A stretch of DNA of 64,000 nt from Tigriopus japonicus (GCA_010645155.1 CM021317.1:12050658-12114657), one strand, 5' to 3'. Counted from the first letter of the stretch, positions 12,901 to 28,500 are shown. Program-made: numbers and translations. Notes: a model not told the origin generated them from the sequence alone.

Positions 12901-15900
12901 GACATTAAGTGGTAGTACACACGCAGACTTAAAGCCTATGATGATTTAATCCCATTGGAACTTAAAGGTGCCCCCAACTTCATAAAACACTGCAAAGCCA
13001 TCTTAGTCAAAAATTCTACTTCCAGACACAAATACAGTAATTGACCCCGGGTAACCATTTACGTCTGAAAGGTAACAAATTGCGTCGAGTTTGTTGAAAT
13101 AACACTCCCCTTTCTTGTTTTCCATTTCATGGACAATGTACCTACCTAGTCACCCTCATTATAATGCCTTGAGGAGACCGCACAATGGAATATTCAAAGG
13201 TTCGTTCCTCATCCCTTTCTTTCCACATGATCATCCACAATCCTAAATTCAACCCAACTTGTAGAGGGGGAAGTGAGTTGTCGGTACTCGGGTTATTTCC
13301 ATTGAGGACGCAGGCGAGCCAAAGTAAGTGCAATTGTCCTTATAATGAGGTCCTTTTCCTTATCGCATTCGAACTCAAGCACTTTGGTCCCTTTCGAGTT
13401 CGCAAAAAAAGAGATGGGTACTAGCTCAGATTTCCGAGACTTAAAGGACCTCCTTGAAATTTATGGTGACCCAAAAGCGAACAAATTACCCTTGAAGACA
13501 CATGAAAGCGAACTCCAAAGAAAACAATGCGTAACAAGTTCTCAATATCAGGAAGAAGCAAGTGATGGAGAGCTATGGGGGTTAACCTATTGGGGTTTTC
13601 AAGTCTGTGGCTCGTATTTCTCTCCCTTTATCTAGATATCTAGCTTTTCGTGTAGCGTTCGAATCGAGCAATTGAACATGAGAAATTGTCGACAATCTAG
13701 AATTTCTCCTTTCCTCATTTTTCGTCTTGTTCCTGGAACTAGGGAACACGGAATGGGAATGGGATGCCAGGCGTTGTTATTGGGGTTCTAGGGGACGCTA
13801 TTGCTCCTTGAGGGGATCCCCCTTCATGTGTCTCAAGTCGCGAGAGATGTGAAACCTCCTTTGAATACAAAATATCATGATTTTCAATTTCCGTCTCGAG
13901 ATTTGCTCACATTGCCGGTCTTGACGACGAAAATTTTTGAATTTGAATTCTCCCTTCAAGTTGAGTTTCCTTGAACTCTTCATGTTCTTGAGGTTGAGCA
14001 AACTCTAGAAATTGATTAAATCATGCTGAGAGAGGAGATTTCACCCCTCAAAAATGATGATGATGACAAAGACGGCGATGCTACCTGCTACTTAGACGGA
14101 AAGAACCTTTTAGGACAGATGAAAAACAAACGATTCAAGTCATTCGAACGCCATGGGGAAGAACCTTTGTCTTAGACTTGAATAGACTCAGATAAGAGAG
14201 AAGAAGGAAAAAGAAATAATCTCGGAGGACCGCAGAATAAGTTGAACCAACCAAGTCATTGTCTTTCATGACTGGCCTCCAGAGAGAGGTCTTCTTCTAA
14301 TCTCCACATTCAATCCCAATGTAGTGGAAAACACGCTAGAAAGTAAGTGTCACCCACCCGTCTGCTCTGCTTCCCTGGGGAGTCCATCCATCATTTTTAT
14401 CCTCGCGATCTTCAGTAGCCGAAAAAATATTATCTACACCCTAAGTGGGGCATGAAGGTCGTTTGCATGTGCATTTGGGACGCTTTGATCATTGTGGACT
14501 CACTCATCTGATGTGTAGTATGTAGTATTTGCTGGGTGCGTTCCGTGCTTGCAATGTTCAATGGATGAATGTGAACAAGTCAAAACGCGAGATGAAGGAG
14601 AGAGACATGGCGGACTCTCTGAAGAGAAAGTGATGGGATTCAGCAAAGCGGAAAAGACTCATCATTTGAGCCGAGGGAAAAAGAAAAGTACCACAGGGGA
14701 GCAAGCGAATGAGTGAATGTACGTACGTAGCACGCAGGAACAGTGGTACCACCAACTCTATCCATACCAAGGCCGCCAAACACAAAGCGTGAGAGGGAAC
14801 AAGGCAAAGAAATTATTGACAGCCGCCTTTCGCTTTGGTGTTTCAACGTACTCGTGGAGAAAGGGCGTTCTTCGGTACATACAATTGATCCGTTTACCAA
14901 ACAGAAGACACCCCGACTATAATAATCCATGGCTTAGATTTGTACCGTACATCGTGCAATGCGCGGTGTCCGTTGGCGGCAAGAAAGCATCAGGCTCTTA
15001 GATAAACACGGTGTGATCGAGCCTGCAGGGTGTCAATAAGTCAAATTGACGAGCCTCAAGTTGATGTTCGCCCTCTTAAAGTAGTTAATACTAGCAGAGT
15101 ATCACTATATGAGCCAAATATTGAAAGCTAGGATACTCTTCTTCCACTTGAATAGTCTTAGAGAGCTTCAAAAAAGTTATGCTTCGTAGAATATCGTAAG
15201 TGATGTATATCTTTCGGATGGTGATGCCAAAGCTTTCGGATCAAGTGCTCTCTACCTTCTTTTTATCTTCAAGTTGTGATAGATTTACTGCATGAACATG
15301 AATAACCAGGTCTTTGACAACACCAAGAATCAACCGGTAGCAACACAAAAAAACTGATTCTCGGGTGTGACGTTATAACGTGAGCTTAAAAAACACTTGC
15401 TCACCTGTTCAATCCGATTTTATCACAAAGCCTTTTTTTCTTTTCGAATGCTTTGTATCAAAAATTCCATCGCACAGTCACTTCCAAAGAATGCAAGGAT
15501 AAGTTTATTCAAATGAAGGCACGATTTCCCCAATGTCTAGACTCTCCAGACGTTTTCTCTAGAGAAAAGCCATCTCGAGAGGATCCTCTCATGTTGGAGC
15601 CTTCAAACTAGAGAAACCTGTTATTTTGGGAACTATGTTTTTGCCTTCTCTCCTTGATTAGTTTTGCCGCGCTCGGGTCTTGGTAATCTAATTCTTTCCA
15701 CCAACCTTGGCTATCCGTCCATCACGGTTTTTTCTATGACGAGGTCGGTGAACCAATAGATAAAGATCGACTGCAGGCCAAGCTGAGGCTCATCAACACC
15801 AAATGCCCTCGTTCACACCATAAATTTGGACACACTAAGAAGATCCCGCTCAAGACAAGGCAAACTAGCTTACACCTTGAATAAGATGAAACGAGTCAGA

Positions 15901-16514
15901 ACTAGAATGAAAATCACTCGAAACGGTCACCCTTTCTCAATGAAGCGATCGATGGGCGCGAATATCAATTCAACTTGACAACTTATTCAGTGAAAACGGC
16001 AAGGCAAGAATGAATTTGTCTGCCGATCCTCCTGTTGTGCATGAATGATGATGCTTCATCGAAATGATCTTCTTGCCGATGCTGTCATATATCAATTATC
16101 AATTTGTCAACCCCTCTTTGATCCATTCATGCCGCTTCTCTGAACAGGGTGATGAAAGATCGCAATGAGGAGAGGATGAACGAGGAAATAATCAGATTAA
16201 AGCAGATCTGGGCCAAAACCAGATCTGTTTGTGCAACCCTGGCATTCATTGGGGGTGGATGGTTGGCCAGATAAACCAACCAACCAACCCCCGTAACCAG
16301 AACCGTCACAACCACTCCTAGCTCGAAGAGAGCAGACATTAACAAGTATAATTAGATCTGCCTGACGCTGATGAAGATCGTCGTCATCAAATATTCATCT
16401 TTCAATGGGATCAGTCCAAGTTTGTGTGCCCACTTTTTGTTCCCTCCACGCAAACACATTTGAGCAAAAACAAAGTTGGTCGGTGATGTGACTGAGGATG
16501 AGTCTGACTAGTTG

Positions 16515-16543
16515 GATAGAAAGATAGATAGAAAGAAAGAAAA
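16515..16543. repeat. GATA/GAAA simple repeat
   Basis: Run of GATA units passing into GAAA units (GATAGAAAGATAGATAGAAA and onwards). A low-complexity tract in the gene-free stretch. Confidence 0.8.
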
Positions 16544-19500
16544 CAAGTGGGTGAAGCGCACATCTTTCTAAGCCGGGATTGACCTCAAAAGTGAAGGAAG
16601 AAAAGAACTTGGGGAGTGGATTAGCATTGTCATTGTCGATCAGAGATTTTGAAAAAACGGACATCGAACTCTTAATGTTGCTTTTCTTTGCAACCTCATT
16701 ATCATGACGTTGGCATTTCCCAAGCTAATTTAAACAAACAGTCGACTCATCAATACATTCCAGGGTGGAAAATTCACTCCCCTTTTGCACTTTTCCCATT
16801 TCTTTCCCATGTACTACGTTGTACATGGGCTGTTGTTTTCGCCTCAATCCTTTCAATTTGCTTCAAGCACTTCATTCACGTCAAAAGCCAAAAGCCAAAA
16901 TGCTACTTCAAAACGAACGGGGAGGGAAAAACGCTCTCAACAATCCGGATATGGATTTTGCTCCTTACTTTTGAATCACTCAAGCCCTTCATTCAAGTCG
17001 AAGGCCCAATTAGCTAATGAAGGATGTTTACTTTGCGTTCGGAAAAATCAACACGAATAAAACGGAACCTCTGATATAAAAAACTATTAATGGCATCATC
17101 TATTGGTCGTAATTCACGTTGAAGAGGCCAAAACGCCCAAAGAATCTGAGAGGTCTGGCTTATTGAGGCAATGAATTCCTTCTTGACTAAACAGCCTCCT
17201 CAAACGAGACAAAATGCCTGTGAAGATGAGTCCGCTTTTGATGCGAGATTCGACGGAATGTTTACGGGGAGATCTTCCTTAAATCCAGGTTCATTGTCGT
17301 GGATTGTTGTAAACGTGATTGTACACATAGCACGAGTAGGGTACAAAGATAGATTGGCGCAGGAAAGCTCATAAATTTGACGTGCCCAAAATCAGACAAA
17401 CGTGTTATTGTCCGAATGAATGTCAAGAATGCGCTACTCTGCTCTCTGTCAGCGGGTACATTTTTAGGAGGACACAAATTTCAAACACATACACACGACC
17501 AGATTCTCGACTAATCCTAATTCAATCTCCTCATTTCCTAGGAGAGCTTGATCCGAGTCTCACTTTTTGGTTCAGATCTTGGCAGAGTGGATGGAAGTTA
17601 AGAAAGGCACCGAAAAAAGTGTGCTTTATCTCACTTCTGCTTGGTTTACAACCTCCCAACTTCAATGACGAGAGAGCCTTAAAACGAAAACGTAATTGAG
17701 AGATAAGATCGGTCCATTAATCCGTCCACACGAAACCGAGTTGGTAAAAAGAGCAAAGCAGAAAAGACTTACTCATGTTGGAAAGGTACGAATAACTTGA
17801 GGAAATTTTCATAAAAAAGCACTCGTACGATGTATTGGAACGACAAGTTTCTCAGGTCATTGTTTCTGACCTAGCCATGTGCGTCAGAAGTGCTTTTTAA
17901 ACTGACTCTCGCGGAAACAATTTGTCTCTGTTCACGTGTGACAAGTCCATCCAAGCTTTTTCTTGATAAAAGAAGCAGCTCATCATTTTTCAAATCTCTT
18001 ATGACGAGTCAAGCGACTATTGACAAAAGAAAGCGTCGACTTCTTTTCGAAAATATTTTTCCATGTCTATTCTGAATGAAGAGTGTCAAAGCAAGGGCGC
18101 AAATCTTTTGGGATCATCTCAACAAGCCATGTTTTGTTTCCATGTTGTTCCAACAACGAGAGGCCAAATCAAAAGCAAGGTCGCCAGGTCGGTCACTCAA
18201 TTTTCAAAAGACTTGTTCAAAAATTGGCACAGTATTATTACTACCCTTACTCCATTATTGATTCAACTTCTACCACTCGCCCACTTATCTATGGATAAAA
18301 TGCTTTTTTTCTGATACCGATATCGGTGATAGATCAATTCCTCTGACAGTCCACCGACCACTCATCATAAAGTGTGTTTTGGCTTCCATCTCCCCTGAGC
18401 ATTATTGCACCCCAAGAATAGAAGAAGCCTACCAGCTTACAAAGCTCGCTCTCCAACACTCAAGATGGATGAGAGTAAGAATGAGGTGGCGATTTCGTCT
18501 TGAATGCTTCAGCCCACTTTTGGCACTGACCACTCTCCATGGCAAATCCTTTTCATACGTCTTCCTCAACCGTGTCCCGTTTTTTGGAGAAGTGGGATTG
18601 GGGAGGAGGCAGGCAGAAATAGGATATACCGCCATTAAAATGCCGACCAACGGTCAAGATCAGATTTCACGCCACCCTTTACAATATTACTATTAATGGA
18701 GCTGTTGACGCTTTCGTCTCACAAAGATCCTTGGCCCACGCTCTTTTTGGAACACAAGAAGGTGCCAATAATGGAACAAGAGAGTGCTTACAGTACATGC
18801 AAGGGGAAGGCATTGTTAGCCAAGAAACGGCCGTTTTTGACCTTGTGCTTCTCACATATTTAGCATAGCCAAGTGAGCTCATACCATGGCTCATTTTCCG
18901 ACCAGATGTCCATGGACCCTCGTTGTACCATGATATGGATCGCTTTCATTTTCAGCTTCCTTTCTCATCAACGTTGCCCAAGTACGTAGAATAAAAGGGA
19001 AGCAAAAAATCCATGAGGCATTACCCTTTAAGGTGAAGTGGATTCACATCCAAAACCACCACAATGTGCATCTGTTCAATCCACAAACGAGTTGGTCGAT
19101 CTCTCGATGGACACAAAGAATAAGAGAGAGGACCAAGCCCAAAAGCGTTCATTGAAACGGAGAGCGTGAAAATGAAAAGAAGAGAATGTGCAAGGGACAC
19201 GCCAAGAATGCTGATTCCGAGCACTTGCTCAACTATAAATTGTAGTTAAAAGTCGCCCAATCACTCTGTTTAGGAACAAGGAGGATGTTTTCCTCTCCGC
19301 TTCCCTCTCACATCAGTCACAATGGCTGAATGCAAGTGATTAGATCTGAAGACGAGATATCTTGGGAGAGTTCAGCAAGGCAAAAGCCATCTTCACTGGA
19401 AAACTGGCGATGGACGTTGTAGACTTCTTGTGTACACAGTTAACTGGTAAGGAAACGACGAAGAGAGGAATTGAGGGAGGAAGACTTTTTGGAAGAGGGT

Positions 19501-19560
19501 GGGGTCCTCCTCCTCTCTTTTCAGTAGTGCACAAAGTATAGGGTTTACGAAATGGACGGG

Positions 19561-19595
19561 GAAAAGGAGAAGGAAGAAGAAGAGGAGGAGGGTGA
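19561..19595. repeat. polypurine GAAGAA/GAGGAG tract
   Basis: Nearly pure A/G run on the plus strand with GAA and GAG triplets. Low complexity, no coding evidence. Confidence 0.75.
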
Positions 19596-20260
19596 GGTCA
19601 TTTCGGTCAGAGGAAAAGAGCCTCTTCTTCCTCTTATTTTGCTTTCCCAGACTACGTGGTTGGTCGTAATGGACAACCCCAAGAGGAGCGATCCATTTTA
19701 GACCAGATCGGCGATGGCGAGATGGGAGAAATGGGGAATGCCACTTCTCCTCATGGATGCCTTTTGGACCGTCTAGGTTCGGAAAGGATCCCAAGCACAA
19801 AGGGGCTCTGGCACATGAGCAAATTTATGCTTCCTCAGGGACAAGCCATGACAAATGAAGTCTCATTTTCGGATCAATGAAAGATCCAACTTTCAAAAGA
19901 GAGAAAGAGAGTCTGTTGTCGCCAGAAAAGAAAACTTAATGGTCAAGAGAGGTCAAGACCATTAGCCATCTCAGGATGGTTCCTCCGATGGCTTCCCATT
20001 GTTTATTTTGAGGAACAACAAAGTCAAGAAGCGATCATCACGCGTAATGGTTCCTCAAACTGCAAATTGTCCATCATTAGAGATGAGTCGAGGCATGATG
20101 GACGGATTCCATCCAAGCTCATCATAAAAGAGGACTTTGGAGTGTGGAGACCCGCCAAAAGTGAGCCCGGTCATAATTTCCTGACTTGGCCATTTGTGTT
20201 GTGTAATGAACCTTCAAAGGCAGAAATCATTTCCAAGATGGGGACGGAAGGGGAATAGAA

Positions 20261-20306
20261 ACGAAGGAAGAAAGAAAGAAGAAAGAGAGAGAGAGGGGGG
20301 AAGGAA
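20261..20306. repeat. polypurine GAAA/GA tract
   Basis: Plus-strand A/G run with GAAA repeats moving into (GA)n and a G6 run. Low complexity only. Confidence 0.8.
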
Positions 20307-23300
20307 TGGAGTAGCAGACCAAATTCAAAGGGGGCGCAGAACAAAGATCCCCGATTTTTGCTTTCTTTTTGCTTTGCTCCTCACTTCTCGTATTTTGTCA
20401 TGCCATTAACCATAATGGCAGGGGCTTGAACCGTTGTTCCACTTGAGTGGAAGAGTGTCAAAGCAAGCAATACCACAGGCCTCATTCACTAGGAACTCGT
20501 ATTGAGGGGTGGGCACCCAGGTTCCATGATGGAAACAGTTATTAGGATACGTTCTGAACGAGCCAGCCTAGTAAGTGGCAAGCTGTAATGAATTCCATGT
20601 TGAGCCCATTTATTTTCCTGCTCGATCCATCTACCAAAGCCACCACACCATCTTTATCTTATCCAAAGCGCAACCCTCAATGTCAAAACAAATGAGGGTC
20701 GAGGAGCGGAAGAGGAGCGGGAATTTTTCGTCTCTCCTCCATACATCCATACATCCAGACTTGTTTCCCCCTTTAAAGTGAAATTCACTCAACTAGCCGA
20801 AGTAGCACCCAAAATCACCAACAAGGAACGACATGTGAGGAAACTATTCCCATTTCCCACTCATCCCCTACTTCTCAAAGCCTGCAGGGATGCGCCACCC
20901 TCTCTCTATGGGTCGTTGCACCAGGGTTGCCATGGGGACGAGAGGAGAAATCATTAAAATCATCTGTGGACATGATACTGTATATAAGGATGGAGTTATC
21001 TCAGTGTCCCTGGAATATCTGCATCCCCGACATCACAGACTTCAACGAGACATGTATCAAAGTTACACGCACATCTTCAAATGTACAAGACAAGGAGCAT
21101 GAGTTTGGCAAACATTGAGGTTGTCATTGCAAATTTGGGGACAATCGCTATCCCCATTTCCCTGCTTCCTTTGTTCCAAAGTTATTGTTCCATAAAATAT
21201 TTTCTTAGGGTCATAAAAAGAGACAATGAAGAGCTAGTGTACTGTACAGAACAGAATCGAGCTTGATATCGATAAATCGGAAGAACAGAGAGTTTCTGGA
21301 TCGTTAACGACCAGTAAATTAAGCCTGTACTACGCAGGGCAACTGTTTTTGCACAAATGCTGCCCTATTCCAGAATCGTCGACCAGATCGGCCCCGGAAA
21401 CAAACGCAAGCAGAGGAACTCTGTCGTTCCTTTGCCCTATGCGAATGTTTGGCTCATCCAGAGGTCATTTCCGATTTGGCGCACAACCTCGCCGTTTCAG
21501 TCTCCAAAATTCTGGTTCAGTGACACTGGCCATCTTCAGTCCAGGGAAGTTTACGATTGTGCGAAAAATAACCTTTTTCGCAAAATGAAAGGCGTCTTTT
21601 TAAAACTGTGACGCAGCCTTTCTCACCTTCCATGTATGCGAAGTACGCTATTGGGTTATGGACCATTGCAGATGATGAGATTGAGACCCACCCCATTTTA
21701 CAATCCAACTCGAAAGGGCAATAAAAAAGTTCCAACCCTGAAAGAGGGGGAGTTGAGGTGGACGAGTATCGGGTAAATAGAATCGGTTTGCTCAACTTTT
21801 TAGAACCTTTTCCCCTCAAAGTAATCCTTTTCATTAGAGACTTTGCTCGTGGATCTGATCCAGAAAAAGGTGGAAAAATTGCTCGATCTGTGATTGGTTT
21901 TGAGCGAGATTGTTCGTTGCTCGGAGAGATGATTGGTTTTGGGGGTCTTTCATTACTACTACGTTCCACACAACGAGGGGAACAATGGACCAATGGAACA
22001 CGTTAGATCATGAAAGTTCAATAAAAGACTCATCATCTCCTAAAATAAGGGAGGCAATGAAAATGAGAAAGAGCGTAATAATGAAAAAAAGATGGTCTCT
22101 CCATCGATCGAAAGCAAGCCTACTTGTCTGTACACATGGAAATTGAATATGATCTTGGCTTGTTAGTGAATGCCCAGAGGGCTTTACGATGATAGGAAGG
22201 GGTCGAAAAGAAGTCGTTGGTAGGATTCGTGGCTTGAATGCAGTGAAGGGTGAATTTGTGAAATTCGATTACAACCCCAATCAACCTCTCCAAGGGTCGA
22301 AAGGGGGGAAAGTTTCTGGCGGATCTCACCCCCTTATGGCACTCTCTCGAACTTCCAACATCACCCTTCATAAAAGGATGGCCTTTTCTTGAACTGAGTG
22401 TGAGGGTTTTCTTACCTGAAAACCGGAGAACGAATGTTTGTCGTATTCTAGGGTTTTCAATGACGAAACTACTTCCCACGGCCTCAAAATTAAGTCCGAT
22501 CTCTATCAACCTAGCTTCACAGTTTAATTAAGGATCTCGATCGCAGCATGAGGATGTGTTTTTAGTTTTGAGTGTCTCATTCCCGAACCAAACTTTGCCA
22601 TCCATGTTGTCATAGGGACAGTCATTCACTCTTTGCCAAGCTCCGAATTGTGAATGTTTATTCTCAAAATATCCAACGATCTCGTTAAAGCCGAACCTGG
22701 GGCTTAAGACAACTCAAAACAGATTTACATTTGTGTTTTGAACCTTTTTCGGAGAGGGAACGGTTGGCTTTTTTTTTATTCAACCACAGACCGTTTCTCA
22801 GGTTTGTCCAACTAACCTCAATCCTGGGAAGAGCGTTTTTGGTTCAATATCCTCTTATGAAGTCTCTTCAGATCTGATACAAATCTAGTGTTAATCACGG
22901 AGAGCGATGCTCACTAAAAAACATACAAAAGAAGCAGAGCGCGTGGGGGAAAAGTTTTGCCAATTTTCTCCAATAGCCTGTGATGGATTAGCTTCGACGA
23001 CGCTTGAAGTCAGTCCAAGCACAACGACTTGCTCGACCCAAAGAACTAAATCCTTAGAGTTTACCAACTCCACGCACTGGATTAGAATGTGTTGTTGAGG
23101 TAGTTGACTAAGTGACAAAATTGAGCTCAGAATTCCCGGGAAAATTTCAATCCCTCCCAAATGGATGGTGTTGGTGATTTTTTTCCTGAAATTTATGTCT
23201 TTCCTGTGGAGGGTGCAAACCAAAGTAGTGTGCATGAACATTTCAGTGGAAAATCGTCACCCCATCTATCTTTCGATATTGAAGCTGATTTATGGTTTGT

Positions 23301-25524
23301 TTACATGGGAACGATAAATAATGGTTGGGAAAACGAAAACAACGGGGAATGGCTCTATTTAATACACACCCGAATATGTCAATATTGAAAAGGGTTTTTC
23401 TTGACTTTTAGCTCATAAATTGTTTCGAAAAGAGCTGTTCAAAGGGGAAAAAACTTCCACTATCAATCACCATAATCGTTAGCAACATTCCACTCAAAGA
23501 TGGTTATGAACATTTTTTCACCATCCCCATCAAGCAAGCTCATTATTCCTCCAACTTTAACATTTGAAGCTTACCCTCCAACGAAACAATGCCGCAAACT
23601 GGCCATCTCAAAAAAACTGACCCAGAATATTTCGGCTTCAAGAGTACTGGATTTCAGGACCCCCCTAGAAGTATGATGCCCAATCACCAAAGGAATCAGG
23701 ACCAAGGCCACAAAATGGGCCGGTTATCGAGAACATGAGCTCGAACTCAATCGACTATTGAAGCGCGAAATGGCGTCCGAAAAATACGTATCATTATCAT
23801 CATTGTCGGAACGACTGTTCTTAATCCATCCAGGGAATTGGCCTCTGGATTTTGTGGCGTATCGTGAGGTCGGGACTTGAAGATTCCGGTTTCCTGTTCC
23901 AACGTAGATAATGTAAGTGTTCTCTAGTAGAACTCTCTTGAGACACTTTGGGCACACGTCCTTTTGGGAAGATTATCCCGTCTTCCCAACTTCTCATCTT
24001 TTCCTCCCAGGGTTGCTAGTAGAACTCGATTTGAATTGTTACAATCATCAGTAGTGCAGGAGTACCACATGTGTTCAAAGTAACCCTGAGGCCATTCAAA
24101 CCCCAAGGAGAGTTCGAGTGACAAAGCAAGGTTTTATGGTAATAGTTCCAAGAGAATTTCCCTACTTCCGCATCTTTGGTTGGAAATCTCCACACTCGTC
24201 TGTTCGCTTTCAATTCAGCGACAAACGATAACAAGAACATCAAGAAATCTGGTATGCTTGTTTGTCTGTCCTCATTCCTGGGAAGCTAGCTATCTGTCTT
24301 GCCAAAAATGTGGCCAATCTTCAGAATGACCACAATGAGACCACGCTTTGAGAGATGTGGCGAGGACATGCTTGATCAGTTCGACAATAATTGTGTCAGA
24401 TTGGCAACGAATCCTACTCTCAATCCTCCACAAGGGGAGAGGAGGCTCCAATTGCCACCAGGATCTGTTCGCTATCTGATCCTGGTGTGTCGTGGAAGCC
24501 AGGAAAAATCGATAAAAATGCAACAGTGGAAGAAAGATAAACATTTCTGAGAGAGACTTGAAAGTAATTGCGAGGGATATAGACCACATGAACGGGAATC
24601 ATATACAAATGAGAACTTGGATTTGCATTTTCAAAGCAATACTATGCCTTATTTCTTGGGAAACAAAGGCGCGATGTTAGTGTTGTAGAGAAATGCAATC
24701 TCAAAATGAGCTCTAATCTCCATTCAGGGCTACACAAATCGAACCACGTAGGGTGGAGTCGCCCTTCAACCTTGGCAAAGTTCCATGTACAAAGTGCAAA
24801 ACCAGTTCCGTGATGAGCCATTGCCTGTCAGGTATGAAGATTTCTTTTTCTTCTCCACTTATCTCGACTTGACAATAAGTAGTCACTTCATTTCCCGACT
24901 GATTCACGATTGAATGTGAGAATGTGAACTAAATATATCGGTGTAACAATTTCCCCCCATAAGTGGAGACAAACAAAAGGGAGGTAAAAGCTCAAAGTCA
25001 ATCACGTATTGGTCACATATTGACACTTATTTTAAAATTGTCATCTTAAGTATGCAAAAGTATATTATCCTAACCAGAACATTAGCTTTAAGTAAAGTCA
25101 CATGACGTAACTGTCTTTAGAGATTTATACGTATTTATTTCTTGACTAGGTTTAACAAACCCCCCCCACCGAGCACTTGCTTATCTTCTCATTTTGGCTA
25201 CCCTACTGTTCCTCTGCACTTCGGCCTAGCTGACCAGCACAGATATGAGGATAAAAGGGCTAGATTTCACTAGATTTGGAATTGTTCACAACCTCTAATG
25301 TGCGACATGGTAACCACAGAATGGCCTTCTTGTGGTGTTGCGCTCAAAATTTGCGTGATTGTTTGGAGACACTTCCCATGGCAATTTGTTGATTGCCAAC
25401 GATCCCGAAACACCTACATCAATTTTTTGACTCGCTCGTAAAATTTCCCCTCGGATTTCCATCCTCTCATATCAAATTGCTCCCTCAACAAATGCGGTTG
25501 AAAACAGGTATTGAGTTTCCAATC

Positions 25525-25545
25525 CTCTCTCTCTCTCTCTCTCTC
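25525..25545. repeat. (CT)n microsatellite
   Basis: Perfect CT dinucleotide run of about ten units in the gene-free stretch. Confidence 0.9.
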
Positions 25546-28500
25546 ATCATTGGGCAATTGAAGGAGGAGGAGGAGGCTTCCTTGCTTTGCTTCAGTTCTT
25601 CAGGTTTTGCGGGTTAATTATCATAACCTTGTTGGAGAGCTCGCCAAGAACCCCTTTGACTCGTCGGGGATTGAGGAGCTACTTACAAATTCCAGACATA
25701 TGGGGTCTTTTCGAATCTTGATGAGCTTGGATCTGTGCCCCCTTCCCCGTTCTCTGTACTACAGAAAGAGTTACGAGTTACTCGCGAATACTTTGGTGCT
25801 GCCACGGCGATATCAGTTATTTTAATGTAATATTATTCCTGAGGCTTTGAAATGGAATCGAAAAACGGGAGTCTTGGAGAACTTTTTTCTTGTTCATCCA
25901 CTTTTGAGCTCGTCGTGACCGATGGAATATATGAATTTCATGCCATTGAGAGAGGGAAAGTTTTCTGAAGTTATGATCAATCCATCGTGGTTCAAGATCT
26001 ACCATTTTGGAGGGTCATAAACATTAGAACGAGGCCTAGCTGTGCATTTGCATTCGACAGAGAGCACGCAATAGAGAGTACATCCGAGGTAGAAAACCAT
26101 CTTCATTGACTTAGTCACTGCATGGTTCTCTCATTATAGACCTCTGACATCCACCAGCGTTAGAAAACAAGATAAGAAATAGCGATAGCCTGATGTAAAA
26201 ACCGAACAAGACCTCATTCATGAGGGCTTATCAGACTAAAGCTGGATCATTTATATAAAAAAAGAAAATTAATTAGCTCGTTTTCTCTATTTTGCTTGGA
26301 TATGCAAGATAAACACATGTGCTGGCGTCGTTTTATTGCTAAAATGCAACTGTTGCTCGTTGGCCACAAAATGCAACGATTCGTCATTTTCGTATCTCCA
26401 ATTTAGGTTCACCTCCACATTGCCCAATGTTACACAACTCAAAAACTAGGCGATCATCAATGCCTCAATGCCTCTGGCTTCATAGATTGTATTCAAAGAT
26501 AATTCTTAATATCCGATTCCAAGGAGGTATTTTCACCTCGCTCTATTTACACAAGGTTCGGTCTAGACTTTCTAGACTTACGTGTGATCATGACGTGTCT
26601 GGGACAACATCGAAGATCGACCGACCACTTTGGCTTTCCTCAAGTTTTTCCCTTTTTCCGACATAATTTCCTGATCCACAAAAACTAGACGGATCAGGAA
26701 TGAAACATCTTCACCAATTTTTTGCCAGAAGAGTGAGAGACAAAAAGCTGTCTTGCCTTGGAATTAGCTTTTTGAGTAACGAGATCCACCCATGTACGTA
26801 CAAACACAGAGGAAGCACTCTCTTTCTTTTGGTATTCATATTTACCGGCTTGCATCTCATATGTCATGACATGACAAATGTGCCGAGAAAAAGAGCCCTT
26901 TGGGTTGAAGGTAAAAAGCTAAAATGAAACAAGAGTTCGGTTGATCCAGTCTGCAAATTTCCCAATTCCCAATTCCAATTTGCTCTTGCAACGTCTTCTT
27001 TGCCTCTCATTCGATTTGGTTTGGAGGGGTGTGTTACGGAAGAAGTTCAATTCAAAGATCAGACGACTGAGTAAGAAGCCTTTCAAGTAGCCTTCAGATT
27101 TATTGCAATAATAATCGGTCATTGTTCCAGAAACCTGGATGTAATATCCTAGATTCGACATCAGATCTTTGGAAACACGTTTCAGGTGCATTATCATCAT
27201 AGTGTTCCTCATGCACCACTTGCTGTCCATCCAGGCCAGCAAAGTAAACAGTGAAGCCTCTCTTAAATCATCCTCCATCCCTCCATGGACCTACGTAGTC
27301 TCACACACTGACACACACACCATATAGGCACTCTAGGTCCCTCCAAAGTCACAAACTTCAAGGCAGGTAGTGAATGTCGAATAGCTCTCCGTACCTTCTT
27401 CGTTCAGCTGTGTTGGTTAGGGCACTGCCTGGATGAGATCGGACGTAACCGCCCATGATCGTTAAGGCGCTTCAAAACTTCATTCATCTCACACCTATAC
27501 TCAATGCTGCCAGGCTTGAAGACTCCCTAAATCTATGTTGCATGTTGGTCTTACCTTCAGATTTGGAAAGGTTAGCACTGCCTGTCGTTCCAAGACCTTT
27601 TGTTCTTGTTAAAGCCGGCAATCGTATTCAGATCATCATCACCTGGCAAGCGCTGTTGCTATTGATGCCAAACTCACGGGAATTGTACAAAAACTCAAGT
27701 AGTTCCACACAGTATTTCGTTGTTCAAACCTGGAACACTTGTGACAATCACTCGGACACTTTCCCTTGACTGGGACAAGGCATGAATCAGAGGATTTTTC
27801 ATGTGCCACCCAAAACTCTGGAATGGAATCTCTGGCTCTCTATATCTGTTGTTTTCTTTCTACTCACAGTCAAGCCACTAAATGTGAGGATCCAGGCAGG
27901 GAACAACGCAAAGAACGAGGGAGGGAAAGACAGGTTTAAGCTGTACCACTACAAGAGTTAGAACACTGGCAGGCACCACAAAACCATCCAAGTAGTCGCC
28001 TTTTCCAACCATTCAGGCCAGTTCAACGGAAAAACAGATCTACAGACGATGCGGCAGCCACTCCGAATGGTCTCTGACACTCTCACACACTAACTAAGGC
28101 ACACACTGTTCCCTAAGTCGCTTTTTCCTCAAGCATTCCACCAAATGAGCAGGAACAGAGCGTGCGAGAACGAGAGAGCGCCCTCCAGACTTTTGAGAGT
28201 GCAATAGATTCTGTCCTGTGTAGGGAGGAATGAGGCAAAAACGTGAGCAAGGCGTGAGCGCATTCAAACATCTTCAGACAGGCCAGGGGATGGGCCAGAG
28301 GGCGCTCCCGGTCAGGCCACAATTCTTTTGCCAATGCTCTATTGTGATTATACAGGAAGAAACTTAGGAACTGGAGAACAAGCACATGCGGAAAGACACC
28401 CCTTGCTTCTTCATCATGGAAACTTATGGAAAACTCTTAAAGTTTTTATTCTTGCGAGCTCTGGAAACAACACGACCTCGCCATTAGCGTTGACATGATG

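Noticed and set aside
16127..16345. 72-codon minus-strand frame with hydrophobic segments (VVVTVLVTGVGWLVYLA)
   Set aside because: It looks membrane-like, but the hydrophobicity follows from base composition (GTT/GTC runs around a CCAACC repeat). No family resemblance or flanking exon.
21517..21993. 158-codon open frame on the minus strand
   Set aside because: Longest frame in the gene-poor stretch, but it has no domain, no signal peptide, no splice-consistent neighbours and irregular composition. Chance frames of this size are expected in 21 kb.
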